NCBI GenBank assembly: GCA_028023455.1
Contig: JAQFVV010000458.1
Location: forward strand, 186,001-250,000
DNA: 64,000 bases
Reading direction: 5' to 3'
From: Epiperipatus broadwayi
Taxonomy: Eukaryota > Onychophora > Udeonychophora > Euonychophora > Peripatidae
How positions within the stretch are numbered: the first letter of the stretch is position 1; every line of letters begins with the position of its first letter. A program made the translations under genes and the position numbers. Under the pieces are notes generated by a model. The model was not told where the DNA came from, ran no database searches, and saw only the letters and a program-made list of their open reading frames with translations. This document shows, piece after piece, positions 38,005 to 50,184 of this stretch.

Positions 38005-39355
38005 TTTTTGGTTAAATGAAATGAATTTTTTATATTAAATAATAAGAGGAAAAAAAACTGATATAATAATTGGTGAATCTTTTGATGGATTTGAATGATT
38101 TCATTTTTCACAGTTAAATTGTATTAATTCTTTTCCAATTATCTGATGTTACTCTTTTTTTATTTTTGGTTTCTGAATTTTACTAAATCTTTTAAAAACT
38201 ATTTAATCATTAGTCGAAATTATCAACTATTTAAAATCTTGTAACAATTCACTATTTAAAAAAAAAAAAAAAGGAAGAAACAGCATTTTGTTATAATGCA
38301 AGATCTTGTATCATGACAAAATTGTCCTCTTTCTTTTGTCTATTCTAATTGATATACCCCTCCTTATCAGAATTTTCTAGATCTATGTATTGTGCCAGGC
38401 ACTCTCAAAGTGGCCACCCACAAGGTGGCGTAAAGTTGAAGCTACAGCTCAAATATATATTATACAATCTATGTAGTTATCATCACAATAATTAACCGGC
38501 TATGGAATGTAGACATAGTATAAATTGGATGAGGTTGGTCTGTGTATATATTTCTTACCCACGCATACAAGAGTAAACCAATATTAAAGCTACAAATTGT
38601 AAATTGATGTATATGATTGTATTATATATGCGTACAATATTTTTGTTTCATTTTATTTTTTTAATAAATGCAAATGTTTCACATTTGTAATTTTTTTTTT
38701 TTAAAGTTGTTTACGTGTTGGAACATATTATTAAAAAAAAAGAAAATGAAATAATTAAAAATAACTGTAAATGTTCCAATGTGCCTATATTTTATTTTTT
38801 AAGCTATAAGTTATTTTCTATGCTAATTCATTAAGAAAAGTCAGATGGTCATTGTTTTACCAAATATTAAGATACACTAATGTATTAATGGTCATCCTGC
38901 TTTATATTTTTATTTTAAGAACAAAAGAGTTCGAAGAAATTGAGGCCAATGCTTGTATAAAAAAAAAGCTGATTCATTTTTGTTAGATTGATATTTTTAG
39001 TTTTAATCCTTTGTAATAAAAAAAAAACTAAGATAATTTTGATGATTATCAGTATAGTGGTCTGAGTCAACCCAGAACAAATAAAAAAAAAAAAATTAAA
39101 GATAAAATTTTTTAAAAGATGAAATCAATATATATATGTGCTCTGTGCACAGATAATGAAGCTATTAAACGTAAACAAAATTATTAAAAGTTACCACCAA
39201 GCACTTTCGGGATAGTTTATATAGATATATAAATAAAATTATTTAAAAGATGAAATCAACGATAATAACCTAAATATGTAAAGAAAGTTATGTGCATTGT
39301 TCAAATCAATTAGCCACCAAGATAAAAGTTTGAGGCAATTATTCGAAGGGGGGTA
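38005..39355. other. Unannotated intron 2 sequence with a short GC-richer patch
   Basis: Mostly AT-rich. The patch at 38385-38445 contains GTGCCAGGCAC and AGTGGCCACCCACAAGGTGG, which I could not classify. Another at 39195-39215 has CCAAGCACTTTCGGGAT, similar to the GAAA hairpin repeat at 22.6 kb. Confidence 0.35.
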
Positions 39356-39359
39356 CCTA

Positions 39360-40090
39360 AATTCATAATGTAATGGAGGTGCTATATAAGCTGTTCACCA
39401 GGTGCTGGATACACAGACACACACACAGACAGATCTAAGCTTATTAGATTATATTATGTAATCATTGCAGACTGACTAGTCTTAAATTTTTTTGTTACTG
39501 CCATTGTTCATCACTCCAAAGTTTATGCAGAGGTTACTTACAAAGAGTACCATTGCTATATGGAGTATTAGATTGATTAATTTGATGGTTATTGCTGCAG
39601 TCATTGTGGAAGAGATCGAGATTGCCAAAATCTTGCAGTGCTAACGAACTCCTGTTGTTTGCCTGAGTATCTCCAGTTATATGCTTTGCAGGCCTCATAA
39701 CCAGGCCGCAATTGATAAGACATGGACTGTTTACTATTATACAAAGCAAGAAGAAATGGCACAAAGTCGAGCCAAGTGTCCACTGAAAATCCCTTTCAGT
39801 TAAGTTAAAAGTAGCAATTTTCGTGAGATTGCCACAGTAGTGAATAGAAAAGTCAAGATGAAAAATTTTATATCAGCCAGCAAGATGTTTATGGGGTCGA
39901 ATCCTGCTTTAGTGTGCTTGTCCAGCTTCGTCCAAGCTGTTAACATGTCATCCAGGTCCAACTAATGATGATGATGAAGATCACCAGATTGATGTATTGT
40001 TGAGAAGGAAGTTTCTACCACCCTGTTGACCAGATGTATAGCACGTTCAATGACTCCAAGTCTGGATGAAGTCTCAAGACACTGGAGGAT
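39360..40090. mobile_element. GC-richer island, probable transposon fragment of unknown class
   Basis: Composition differs sharply from the surroundings. The minus strand at 39777-39690 has WLDFVPFLLALYNSKQS and then LRPGYEA, faintly like the retroviral-type integrase W...LPF...AYN...S...P block, but the match is weak and soon broken. A TGATGATGATGA tract lies at 39966-39977. It is called a transposon mainly because of composition and the short tract. Confidence 0.3.
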
Positions 40091-40094
40091 AAAA

Positions 40095-40780
40095 TCTATT
40101 TTAATTATTTAATATTGGTTTTCTTCCAATATTATTTGTATGTTTATGTTAGACATATATAACTTGTTTAAAATGAGCTTTATTATGCTAGGGAATTTAT
40201 TTCTCGATCTAGTACATGTATGTTGAATCATTTATCCACCAAGGGCAGGATTCTTTTATGTTAAACACCCTTCCACCTTTAGCTTAAGATATACGTAAAT
40301 TATAAGATGAATGGGTGCATGTTCAAACATATTTTATTAATCTTTAAATCGTACAAGTACGTATAAATGAAGGAAAGATAAAACGCATATTATAGTTTTA
40401 CTTTGTCTCTTGGTGTACTTGATGTATCTATCAGCACACGATTATAAAATGTTATTAAATTGTAGAATGGATGTAGGAATGAGCATGCATGTACCATCAT
40501 ATATTTATTAATATTATATGACTTATTATAATGCCTAATATATATGTGTGGGTATAGAACTTGGACCACTTCATCCAAAGATATTTAATGACTCTATGAT
40601 ATTGGGGAATGGGTTAAATAATGTATTATTTTTCTTTTATTTGTACAGTCGATGTTGGATTAATGGGATTTAATAAATATTGATGCATTTGTGTTAATAC
40701 ATATTTAATTATTTATTTTACAAGTTATTTCGTTGCACGAGTATTTCATTTATTTTTTCTTTCTAATAATATGATAAAGT
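40095..40780. other. Unannotated THOC7 intron 2 sequence
   Basis: No exon or repeat family recognised; the small minus open frame at 40390-40578 has no motif. Confidence 0.4.
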
Positions 40781-40784
40781 ATAT

Positions 40785-41220
40785 ATTTCCGAGAGCGGCT
40801 TGACCTCATAATAACCTGAGATAAAGAGAGAACTGAGTTTAGCCTAATGAGATACTATTTTATCGGGCATTAGGTGGGTTGTATAACGGGTTGGTGGTTG
40901 TATATATCTTTTCACGTGGGGTTTTTATCTTCCTGGTAGTGGCGCGTAAAGGCCTGGTTTAAATACAGCCTTTCAAAGGTATGCAACGGCTAATACCTTG
41001 ATGTCTATAGGTATAGTAATGAAATTTCTAACAAGAGTGGGATTATAATAATTAGCTGTGGTTCAATATCTCGCTCAATTAACAATTTTGTCCTGTAATT
41101 TAAATTATGAAATTGTGTTTTGATGAGAATTGCTATCGATACCTTACCCTGAGGTATTACAATTATTTCATGCTTAATATGTACGCTTAAAAGTTAGAAC
41201 AGGGTGGAGGTTCACCCCAT
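40785..41220. other. Unclassified GC-richer island
   Basis: Contains GAGAGCGGCTTGACCTC, TTTCACGTGGGG and GTGGCGCGTAAAGGCCTGG, unlike the AT-rich background. No long open frame, terminal repeat or RNA fold was recognised. It may be a fragment of an element whose other copies are not in the window. Confidence 0.35.
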
Positions 41221-41639
41221 ACAGTATACATAGTTTGTTTTTTTTACATAATTCTCTCTTTCCTATTTTATATTAAAATATAATTTGCATTTGACAAGTA
41301 CATAATCTAAGCAGCTAGTGAAATTGTGGTTATCATCTATCAAGAGACATATTTGCTCCGTCTCAAGTATTTCACTTGTTAGATAAAATCAGTCTAATTC
41401 TGAATAATATTTAATTTTTTCTATATCCCTTTTTATTGAAATTTATTTAAAAACAATTAGTGATAAATAACTATTGTTATTACGTTTTATTATTCTATCT
41501 CTTTTTTCATGTTTTGACGAAATTCTAAATATTTAGATATTAAAATTTTTTATCAAAATTTTTTAGTTTGTGTTATCTCAAAAAGATTTTCAAATTATTG
41601 TGTAATTCTTCTGTTTCTTCATCTATATGATTTGATATT

Positions 41640-43160
41640 AAAAGTGAGCATTTTTCAGGAACCCCCCAAATAAACATATTAATTAGTATGATTAATCATT
41701 TATTAAACTAGTGGTTTTTTCTAGCCCAGATATAAACTTTAAACCAGTTAAAGATTAATATATTTTTAATTGAAGACATATGAAGTAATTCAACTTCATT
41801 TCTCTATTAACATTTTTTATGAATAGATTTAATATCTTCCACTTGATCACACATTCTCGAAACATATAAATAAAGATACATAAAAAGACAAATAACCCCT
41901 AGATGCATTTTGTACTGAATCAGCACTCATCAATTTTTTTAGGTTATAATCTCTTATATATGTATATTTATCATTTGTTTAGTATTTATCAATAGTAAAT
42001 TTTGTCTGAGAAGTCATTTGTCTTTTCATGTGTCTTTATTCATATATTTCAAAAATATGTGGTGTAGTGGAGGATATTAAATATATGGTAGTTTTATAAT
42101 AGCGTGTTGAAACCGCCTGAGGGCGTGGTTTGTTTGTAAATTACAAATAAATATATTTTCATTTAGCGGTAACATTTACAACAAAAAGTCAAACTTTTTT
42201 TTTGGAGGGGGGGGGATACAATTTTTAACAAAACGTGGTAACGCAACTCGAAGATTGACAAATTTTTTATGGTAATTACAAAAATATATATACGGCAATT
42301 AAAACCAACTTTTTTGGCTCTTCAGGAATAGCACGCATGCAGCTTCAAGCTCTTTTGTTTGATAATCCTTCCAGCAGTCAGAGAACTTTGACATTCGGAA
42401 ACTTTCCTATTTCAGCCATTTGATTAAGCTCACAGTTGTTCTCGCAGAAACGTGACTTAGAGCGTGATTTGATCAAAATCACGCTTGCACATACACTTGC
42501 CAAATTTTTTGAGCAGGAAATCTGGGCTACGGAAGCATGAGACTATGCTCATAATTGTTAGTAGACATCCATAAAACATGGGAGATAGAGGGGGAGATGG
42601 TCTTAATGAATATTAAAATAGTTTTGACATTCAGAATTCCAGCCACCCTCACACAATGCTGTACCCAAAAGTGAAATGTGATCGCACATCAAAAATGCGT
42701 AACACAAATCTGAGCTGTAAGCTGACCTGATAGCTTCTGCGGCAGATTAAACATCATGTTTCTGTGCATTAGCATAGAAATAAATACAGCCACCATGTAC
42801 AACGGATTATTTCTAGCCTTACGCATTAGAAATAGAACATTCGATAGCGGAGGCTGCCTAAACGGCATATTTCTGTGCACTATCATAGAAATAACGCCCT
42901 CAGGCGGTTTCAGCACGCTATTATAAATCTACCAATATATCTATAAAAGATGTTACACATGGGAATAGAGAAATGAAGTTGAATTTCTTAATGTGTGTAT
43001 TTTTAATTAAAAACCATATATATTAATCTTGAACTAGCTTAAAGTTTGTATCTGGGTTAGGCTAAACATCTAGTTTAATAAATGATTAGTGGTAATCATT
43101 GATGTGTTTATTTGGGGTGGTCTGTGTCAAAGTTGTGGATAAAGTTTGACATTTGTAAAC
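41640..43160. mobile_element. Nested inverted-repeat (foldback or DNA transposon) complex
   Basis: Outer arms of about 190 bp (41640-41830 and 42960-43150) are reverse complements, sharing TTCAACTTCATTTCTCTATT and AATCATTTATTAAACTAG. Inside, a second pair (42081-42125 and 42894-42938) has the sharp motif AGCGTGYTGAAACCGCCTGA and is the best candidate for transposon termini. The core between them is less AT-rich, holds a G9 run at about 42207-42215, and carries two copies of TTTCTGTGCA..A.CATAGAA near its right end. No transposase was recognised; a non-autonomous DNA element is the simplest reading. Confidence 0.7.
41833..42076. mobile_element. TTAA-flanked MITE inserted in the left arm
   Basis: A 244-bp element starting TATCTTCCACT and ending AGTGGAGGATA, with imperfect terminal inverted repeats extending some 65 bp, flanked on both sides by TTAA (41829-41832 and 42077-42080). 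TTAA is the target of piggyBac-type transposases. The matching position in the right arm of the surrounding inverted repeat lacks this insert, which dates it after the arms formed. Confidence 0.75.
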
Positions 43161-43283
43161 CAGTATGTAACATTTTACTATTGATAAATACTGAACAAAT
43201 TATAAAGATATATGTAGAGATTGTGACCTGGGCCAACTGATCTTGGGAGTTATGTTTCAAGAATATATAGTGGAGTGGAGGAT
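43150..43283 (-). mobile_element. Partial relative of the TTAA-flanked MITE, opposite orientation
   Basis: The minus strand begins TATCCTCCACTCCACTATAT (43283) and continues through ATCAGTTGGCCCAGGTC to AGTATTTATCAATAGTAAAA, matching the first two-thirds of the MITE at 41833-42076. The far terminus is missing. Confidence 0.6.
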
Positions 43284-43289
43284 ATTTTT

Positions 43290-43900
43290 CAGAAAATATA
43301 ATTAGTAGATATGCTGCTATTCTATCCGTTTAATTTTCATCATTTAAAAGAAATAAATATTCTTGATGGTAAATATTTTATATTTTCAAACTTGCTAACA
43401 TTTCCTCTAGATCTTGATGTTATATAATTTCACTATTCATAATATCAAACAAAATGCTAAAGTATAAAGTCACACATTAAGAATTATACAAAGTATAAAA
43501 TGTATATAATTAATACAAAAGATGTTTGATTTTTTTAATGCTTTCTTCCCCAGATTTTTTGTGACAATCCAGACATCTTACAAAAAAAGTTTTTTTTTTT
43601 TTTTGGCATTTTAGAAAGAATAAGTCTCAAAAGAATTACTGCTAACAATACAGATTAAATATAAGTTAGAGAATTTAAAATATATTGTTATATATCTTTT
43701 TTTTTTTATCCAAAAGATCAATGTTACTTACATTTAAGCTATAAATCAGGTCATTAAAATCTATGGTTACTAACCTAACCTAATTACAGTCTTTCTACAG
43801 TGAGACACATAAATTTGTTTTGGAATCAAAATGTTTAAGATGTTTGAATTGTTGTCATCATAGGTTTAGTACTTATAGTATGTGATGCTTTTTTTTTTTT
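43290..43900. other. Unannotated THOC7 intron 2 sequence
   Basis: AT-rich with a T-run near 43590. Nothing recognised. Confidence 0.4.
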
Positions 43901-43939
43901 TAATTTTCCTATCTATTTTACCATTCTTTTAATATCATC

Positions 43940-44420
43940 TGCTCTTAAAAATTATTTAAGGTCTTCTTTTATTTGTACTTTGTATAATATTAAAAATTAG
44001 ATTATTTAGTTTTTAATAATCCTTGATTTCACATATATGGTCAAACAATTGCAACTTTGTATAATTTTCTTTTACAAAATTTCCATCGAATTTACTTTTT
44101 TTGCACAATTTGTCATTGGAGTTTTTTTTCATCCATCCAATTCTTAATAACTTTATGTAGCATATTCTTTCAAATGCCAAGATTCTTTTTACAAAATATT
44201 TTTTGATTGCTCATGATTTATAACTATATAATTATACTTGCAAATATGCATATTGTCCACTGCATACTGTTAGGTTGACAATCAGATGTTTTTATTTTTT
44301 CAGTTATCCTCTGTGGCTCATAGACATATTTTTGCCATTATTGTTTTTAATTTTATGTCCTTTTGATTTCCTCGATATACAAATTTTATGTTATTTAGCA
44401 TAATTCTATCAATTTTTTTC
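43940..44420 (-). mobile_element. Decayed LINE 3' region (family H, minus strand)
   Basis: The minus strand at 44062-44029 encodes KLQLFDHICEI, the counterpart of LQLFDHMYKM in the plus-strand copy at 36.5 kb, and other short blocks in the same order run from about 44300 to 43940. Frames are broken throughout. Confidence 0.45.
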
Positions 44421-44424
44421 TGTC

Positions 44425-45020
44425 TCTCTCTGTTTATATGCAAAAAACAATATTCCTCATTGAAGGAAGCTGACTGCTAGAAAGTAGTGTGAACACTAAC
44501 ACATGTTATTCTTGAATTATTAGATGTTTATTGAAATGATTGGAATGAAGAGAAAAACAGAGATATTCTTTACTAATTTTTTTTTATAAAGATCTTATTT
44601 ATAAATTAATGACTAACTCATTCTTAAATGCATGAATGAACTTATAACATCTCTTCCTTCTTAATATTATAACTATATTTTTTTTGTTCTGCAGCTTAAG
44701 ATTCTATCTGCAGTATTATCATCTAAAAAATAACCAAATTTTCATATTGACTTTACAATGCTTTTATATAATATTAAATTTTTGTGAATTTTATATATAT
44801 ATTGCTGTTAGATGTAGTTAAAAAAAAAAAATCTTAATCAAATAACTTAACATTTAATAATAATAAAAATACATAACTATTGAATCTTGTTATTTTTTTC
44901 TAAAATTAAATCATTCTAATATTTTTTTTATTCGTAATATAATTAATTAATTAATTATCATGCATTTCAGTTTTTTTTATTTGTTTAAATTAATGTATCA
45001 AATAATATATATATATATAT
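44425..45020. other. End of THOC7 intron 2
   Basis: AT-rich with an ATTAATTAATTAATTA run near 44939 and a TA repeat just before the exon 3 acceptor. Nothing else seen. Confidence 0.4.
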
Positions 45021-45027
45021 TTTATAG

Positions 45028-45155
45028 TCACTCTAATCTTGAACGTATGCTGTCAATTCTTGTTCAGTGTGAATTCTCCATAATAAAGGCCAAGCATGTT
45101 TATGATATGAATTTGAGAGAATTGGAAAATTATGACAGACTTTACAAATCAATAG
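45028..45155 (+). CDS. THOC7: THO complex subunit 7, coding exon 3
   Basis: Begins after TTTATAG and ends at AATAG|GTAAAA. The split serine codon from exon 2 is completed, then it reads SHSNLERMLSILVQCEF and, after SIIKAKH, VYDMNLRELENYDRLYKSI. The pattern ERML..L.QCEFS....VYDMNLRE.ENY is a THOC7 hallmark and starts the predicted helical coiled-coil part of the protein that packs against other THO subunits (family knowledge). Read-through into the intron would stop after a few codons, which supports the donor. A poly-AT acceptor region of alternating TA lies just upstream. The preceding intron is about 19.7 kb, the longest measurable in this gene. Confidence 0.93.
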
Positions 45156-45639
45156 GTAAAAGAAGTATTTTGAACTAGTCTTTTTTTACATAGAAAATGA
45201 CTATTAATCTCTTTTTTCTTTTTTTTTTTTTAGTTTTAAGATATATATATATAGTTTGCTTGTTAACTAAAGGTAGACACTTTGATTACTATTTGAGATC
45301 TTAAATTGAGCAAGCAGAGTCAATTTATAATGCCCACTCCATATGTTCTTGTTATTGCAGCTGTTGTTTCTATGTGATTATTCATTATTCATATGGCAAA
45401 CAAACATAGTTAAGTTGCTTACTGACATATGTCAGCTTTATCTCTGAATTTAAAATCAAGAAACATCATGGTATTTCTTCTCAGTTATCTAATAGTTTCT
45501 TTAGGTGAGTTTTTTGAAGGCACCGTGAATGTGCATTGTGAGTGATCTTTTTTTTTTTTTTTATAATAAATATTTGCAATCATGACAAACAATAATAAAT
45601 TATGACTCTTAAAACCAGAAACCTAAAAATTGGCTTATC

Positions 45640-47520
45640 AAAACAGCGATCGACAGTTAAAGGGAGTGAATGCTAAGAATCTCTTAATTGTGAACTCAGC
45701 TTGGCAATCAATGATGATCTTTTATTTAAGCACCTGCAAAACCATATTGAAATAAAAGGAAATTGCGTAAATGATAGAAGAGCTTTAAAATTAAATGGGA
45801 CATTATTGTATTTTGTGAAATATTTGAAACACAGTTGGATTGTGATTCATTATGAATAAAAAATGAATGAACAACATTGTGGATATTGATAGTATATTAG
45901 GCAGAGTAGCAAAGTTAATTATTCATATTAATAAAAGATAACCAAATGCACATAATTCAGATTTCTGCCCTAAAAAATTATCTTTGTTATGAAGAAATAG
46001 AGAATTTTTATATGAATGAATAAAATACATTGTCATGGCAGACTTTAATGCTAGAATTGGCAAATGATGAAAGTGTTGTAGATAAATTTGGTTATGGGTA
46101 AAGAAATAAGATGCAGATTGGTGGAGTTTGTAAAAAAAGAAAAAATGTATATTATGATTTTTTCTTTGAGAAAAATGCTAAAGAAAAATATACATAAAAG
46201 CATTCTATTTTGCCCAACAGGAAATATGGATTTCAAGATTGTAATGTTCCTTATAGATTCAACATGGAAGTCATCATCAGCTAGTGAGAGGTAGAGACAA
46301 AAGCTATTAAAAAGACTATTATTGATGGATACTCCTAACTTTCAGAACCACTCCTATGAATTTAAATTATAACTTGCAACTCATTTAAAAATATTAATAG
46401 ACTTTTAAGATGGTTAACTCTTGACTAAAACCAGTAAGGAGACAAAAGAACTGCAAAATAGATAACTGGTAAGCAGGACAATGTATGAAGAAAAGAAGAT
46501 AATATGAACATTTTTAAAATTAAGAATAATTGAATATCTAGATTTTTGTAAAATGGTAGCATAATGATATGAAAAAAATATATTTATGAATTGACAATGA
46601 AGACTATAGAGGAAACTAAAAGTCAAAAGTATGAAACATCTTGGTATTGGAAGAAAACTGCTTCAGCTGTAAGAAGGAAGTGTTACTAAAGAGATTATAT
46701 CATGAAATGTATGAAAGAGTTTTATAAAGAATTATATAGTAATAAAGAACAAAAAACAACAACAAAGTATTGCAATTAAATCTATGAAGCAGAGAAAAGC
46801 TCCAGGAAATGATGGAATTATTATTAGTATTTTTAAAAAAGCAGGTAAAGATATTGGCAAAGCTATATACCAACTATCTAAATAATAAAGAATACTAGAT
46901 GGTTGAAAGAATGCAGTAATAATATTGATTTTTAAGAAAGATGATAAAGAAGATATTAGAAATTATAGATGTATCGATCTTTTATCAGCTTTATAGAAAA
47001 TTTTTATCTAGATAAATAATTTATCTGCAGTGAATTTTGGATTCTAATCAATTAAAATAACAAGTTAAATATAAAAGTGGGTTTAGCATATTGGATCACA
47101 TCCAATGAGTATGAGTTGTCACTATTTTTTGGATTTATAATTTATAAAATGGAATTTTATTTTATGAGCATTCCACACTGATTAATACCTTGGCTTATCA
47201 AGATATAGATTAAGGATATTGTCCTATATAGAGAAAAATATTTATTAGAATACAATAGCAGTCATTAAATTACATAATAATACTAAGAAAATTAACATTG
47301 AAAATAGTGCACAGCAGGTTAATTCTATATCTCTTATAAAGCCTTCTATAGCAGTTTTGCCAAGAAGTATTTTATGGATTAAAATGGGAAGCTCAGGGAG
47401 TAAAAGTAATTGGAGAATGTAGATTTTGCAAATAATGTAATTGTCAAATGTTGCAAGAATTATTAGATAAAAGTAAGAAAGTAGGACTAAAGATAAATGC
47501 ATAATTGGATTTTCTTAAAA
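45640..47520 (+). mobile_element. Decayed RTE-type LINE lacking its 3' end (copy D)
   Basis: Same plan as copy C. The endonuclease keeps MADFNARIGK (near 46035-46065) followed by ESVVDKFGYG. The RT keeps AIKSMKQRKAPGNDGI (near 46770-46815), IFKKDDKEDIRNYR and the SILWIKMGS segment equivalent to the start of copy B. It breaks off near 47515, before the KVMFNGF segment, and the tail is missing. Many stops and frameshifts. Three small open frames within it are chance survivors. Confidence 0.75.
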
Positions 47521-47524
47521 GAGT

Positions 47525-48280
47525 ACTATTAAAATTTTTTTCATTTTTCTCGAATATTCATATATCAATTCTAATATTTTTTTAATTAAATTGTGAATTG
47601 GATTGATGTAGTCAATTCTGGACACAAATATACTTGATGCATAAAATTATCTGCTACATCAAGTTTATATTTTTCTAATTTTTTTTTTTTTTACTTCTTG
47701 ATAAAAACTATCATGAGAATACTTAAGATACATGTTTTTATTCTTCTCCACTACAGAGAAGAATTAAAAATATTCACTTATTTATACAATATATTTAATT
47801 TGCTTTTAGCATTTTATTTTTAAAAACATGGTAACTTAGTTCTTTTCTGTTGTTCAGTCCAGTGACCATGTAAGCTCCTAAATATTTTTAATTGCATCTT
47901 ATAGCCTGTTTTTCCAGCTAGATATCTTTCTCTATTTTGAAAATTTAGAATTATATTCAGATTGTTTAGCATAAAATACAGGTGATATGTGCATTTTTTT
48001 TTTTGAAATGTAATACAAAATTTTGACTCGCTATAAAATATTCGTACTAAAAATATTATCTTTTATTTATGCATGTCTATTTAAGGCATCAAATTTTTAT
48101 TATATTCATTGATAATACTAACAATTTTACAAAAAAATTTCATTGTTTAACATTTCTACAATTTTAGCATTTCATTGAAGTTATATTTAACAAAGCACAC
48201 AATAATCAGTTTATTACAGATAAAATGTAATTAATCCATTTCCCTATAATTAAGCAATTCATATGTCTGGATAAAATTAC
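47525..48280. other. Unannotated THOC7 intron 3 sequence
   Basis: AT-rich. The 47530-47960 part has a texture like a minus-strand LINE relic but I found no motif to support that. Confidence 0.3.
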
Positions 48281-48282
48281 AA

Positions 48283-48580
48283 GGTAGTTGCTGGTAGCAG
48301 ACGACGTAAGTTAGATGTGTTTACGGCAATCAGCGCCACCTAGGTTCTTGGTAGTTGCTGGTAGCAGACGACGTAAGCTACATGGGCTTACGCAGGCAAC
48401 CAGCGCCACCAGGCGGGTAGCTTTGCTGCCAGCTGGCTTGTGGAAGGTTCCTGTGCTTACGCGTGGTGAACAGCGCCATCTAGGGGTTGGAACAAGTATT
48501 GCTGCTTTTTGACCCCTACTGTGGATTCTTCTGTGTGTTTACACAGAAACAGCACCTCTAGCAACTGGGGTACAGCTAAC
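48283..48580 (-). repeat. GC-rich modular repeat, uninterrupted copy
   Basis: Strikingly GC-rich for this window. Two modules starting GGTAGTTGCTGGTAGCAGAC (48283 and 48350) are followed by a third related block. Each contains TTACG and CAGCGCCA, the latter at 48331, 48401 and 48471. On the minus strand the order (CTAGATGGCGCTGTTCACC, then GCACAGGAACCTTCCAC, then GGTGGCGCTGGTTGCC) equals the two halves that flank the LINE at 60.2-63.1 kb, so this is the empty-site form. The open frame at 48315-48512 is a by-product. Class unknown. Confidence 0.75.
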
Positions 48581-48599
48581 CAAAGACTACCAATTACAA

Positions 48600-49605
48600 A
48601 AGTCACATCCAACAGATTTTTCATTTTAATATCAATTACAATTTAGTTTAATAATCTCAAATACACACATATTAAAAAGGAATAATTTTGTATTTATAAA
48701 CATTTTAAAATAGAATTAAAGAAAAAACATATTTAAATAAATAACTGTACATTTATATATTTAATAAACGTAAGTACAATGTTTCTATCAGGTTTTTTTT
48801 TTGTTTTGAATTAAAAAAAAAAAAAATGTAGCAAAAAAAAAAACAAGAGAAGGCTGATTGTAGTGGTTGAGAAAAATATCTTTTAATCAATTTCTAACTT
48901 GAAATTTTCTAATGATTAAATTAAAAAGTGGAAGGGAGTGAAAAATGATTGAACTAAAGTCATTCATCTTCAAAATTGATTTCAAAAATGGTTGAATGTT
49001 TATAACTCTTGTGTTATTAAATTTTTTTTTGTTCTTATTGTTCTTGTTACAAATTCATTCTCAACTTTTCAGATTTGATAATATGTTATACATCATTTTA
49101 ATTTGAAATATACGTACAATATATTGCTCATTAAAATATATTTGAAGCATGAAGAGAATCTAGTTTTGAGATGAAACCAAATCCTGGATAATTTGCATTG
49201 GTTGTCAGTGAGTATATACATATATGACACATACTTTTATTTATTAGTATGTTGGTATACATATAAATACATAAAAATTAAAAAGTGAAAGCAGTTTTGA
49301 AAATAATTATTGAAAAGTAATATTAAAATATCGCAAAGAAGACTCTGGGTTAGAAACTATATGAACTTTACTACAGATTCAAGTCTAAAATAACTTAGAA
49401 AATGGTATCTAAGAATGCAGAATCTTGGAAAATAAAGGAATGAGTTTAAAATAGATGGCAGAAAATCTAACTGGAGAAGTTATGTGCTACATATAAGATG
49501 CTAAAGGATAATAATAATATTAGAAAGAAGGGATTCTGGATATATGTATATACTAAACAACACATTAATGTTAAGATGGAAATTATATTAACAAATTACT
49601 AACAA
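48600..49605. other. Unannotated THOC7 intron 3 sequence
   Basis: AT-rich with A-rich patches. Nothing recognised; the 49330-49600 part is less T-rich and could be an old LINE. Confidence 0.3.
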
Positions 49606-49618
49606 ACTTTGTTTAAAT

Positions 49619-50173
49619 CAGTGGTCTTCAACCCTTGGTCTGCGGATCGCTTTTGGGCCACAGAAGTTTTTTACCAGTCCGCGGTAGACTGACAGAAAAG
49701 TTTGTAATAACAAAATAATAAGAGTTTAAACTTTTAATTAATATAAACAATTATTATTTATTTTTTCATCTCATTTTTACCCATTTAAAAAAAAAAAGAA
49801 ACAGAATGAAAACAAAATCTAATCAATCATACATAAATTAATTTGTTTTTCTAGTTATCACAGATGTTTATGGGGGGAGGAGATAGAATTAAATTTTTTA
49901 TTACTTTTCTAAAAAAATACAAAATTAAAAAAAAAAGTTTTTTATTATACAAACTCCATATACATATAAAACTTTATTTTGTTTATTTAACATTGTTGTT
50001 TTGATCAGTTATAACAATTATGCTCGTCTAAGGCTAAGCAGTTTACATCTTTAAGAAAATTTATCTATAAACTTCTGCCTGTCCGTGGAACCTTATCCTT
50101 AATTTTTGCCAGTCCGCGAAACCTTATTCTTATTTTTACCAGTCTGCAGGTGTGAAAAAGTTGAAGACTACTG
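49619..50173. mobile_element. hAT-type MITE with 8-bp target site duplications
   Basis: Starts CAGTGGTCTTCAACCCTTGG and ends with CAGTAGTCTTCAACTTTTTC in reverse complement. This is the typical CAGNGGTTCTCAACC terminus of hAT transposons. It is flanked by perfect direct repeats GTTTAAAT (49611-49618 and 50174-50181), the 8-bp duplication expected of hAT. The 555-bp body is non-coding, so it depended on a transposase elsewhere. GC-richer subterminal parts repeat CAGTCCGCGG-like sequence near both ends. Confidence 0.92.
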
Positions 50174-50184
50174 GTTTAAATTAT

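Noticed and set aside
39534-39783. Retroviral-type integrase fragment on the minus strand
   Set aside because: Only a W...PF..A.YN..S pattern over some 25 residues; no catalytic residues are visible, so kept only as an unclassified island.
48315-48512. 65-codon open frame in the GC-rich repeat
   Set aside because: Arises because the repeat is GC-rich and poor in stops; modules repeat at DNA level and are not kept in frame.
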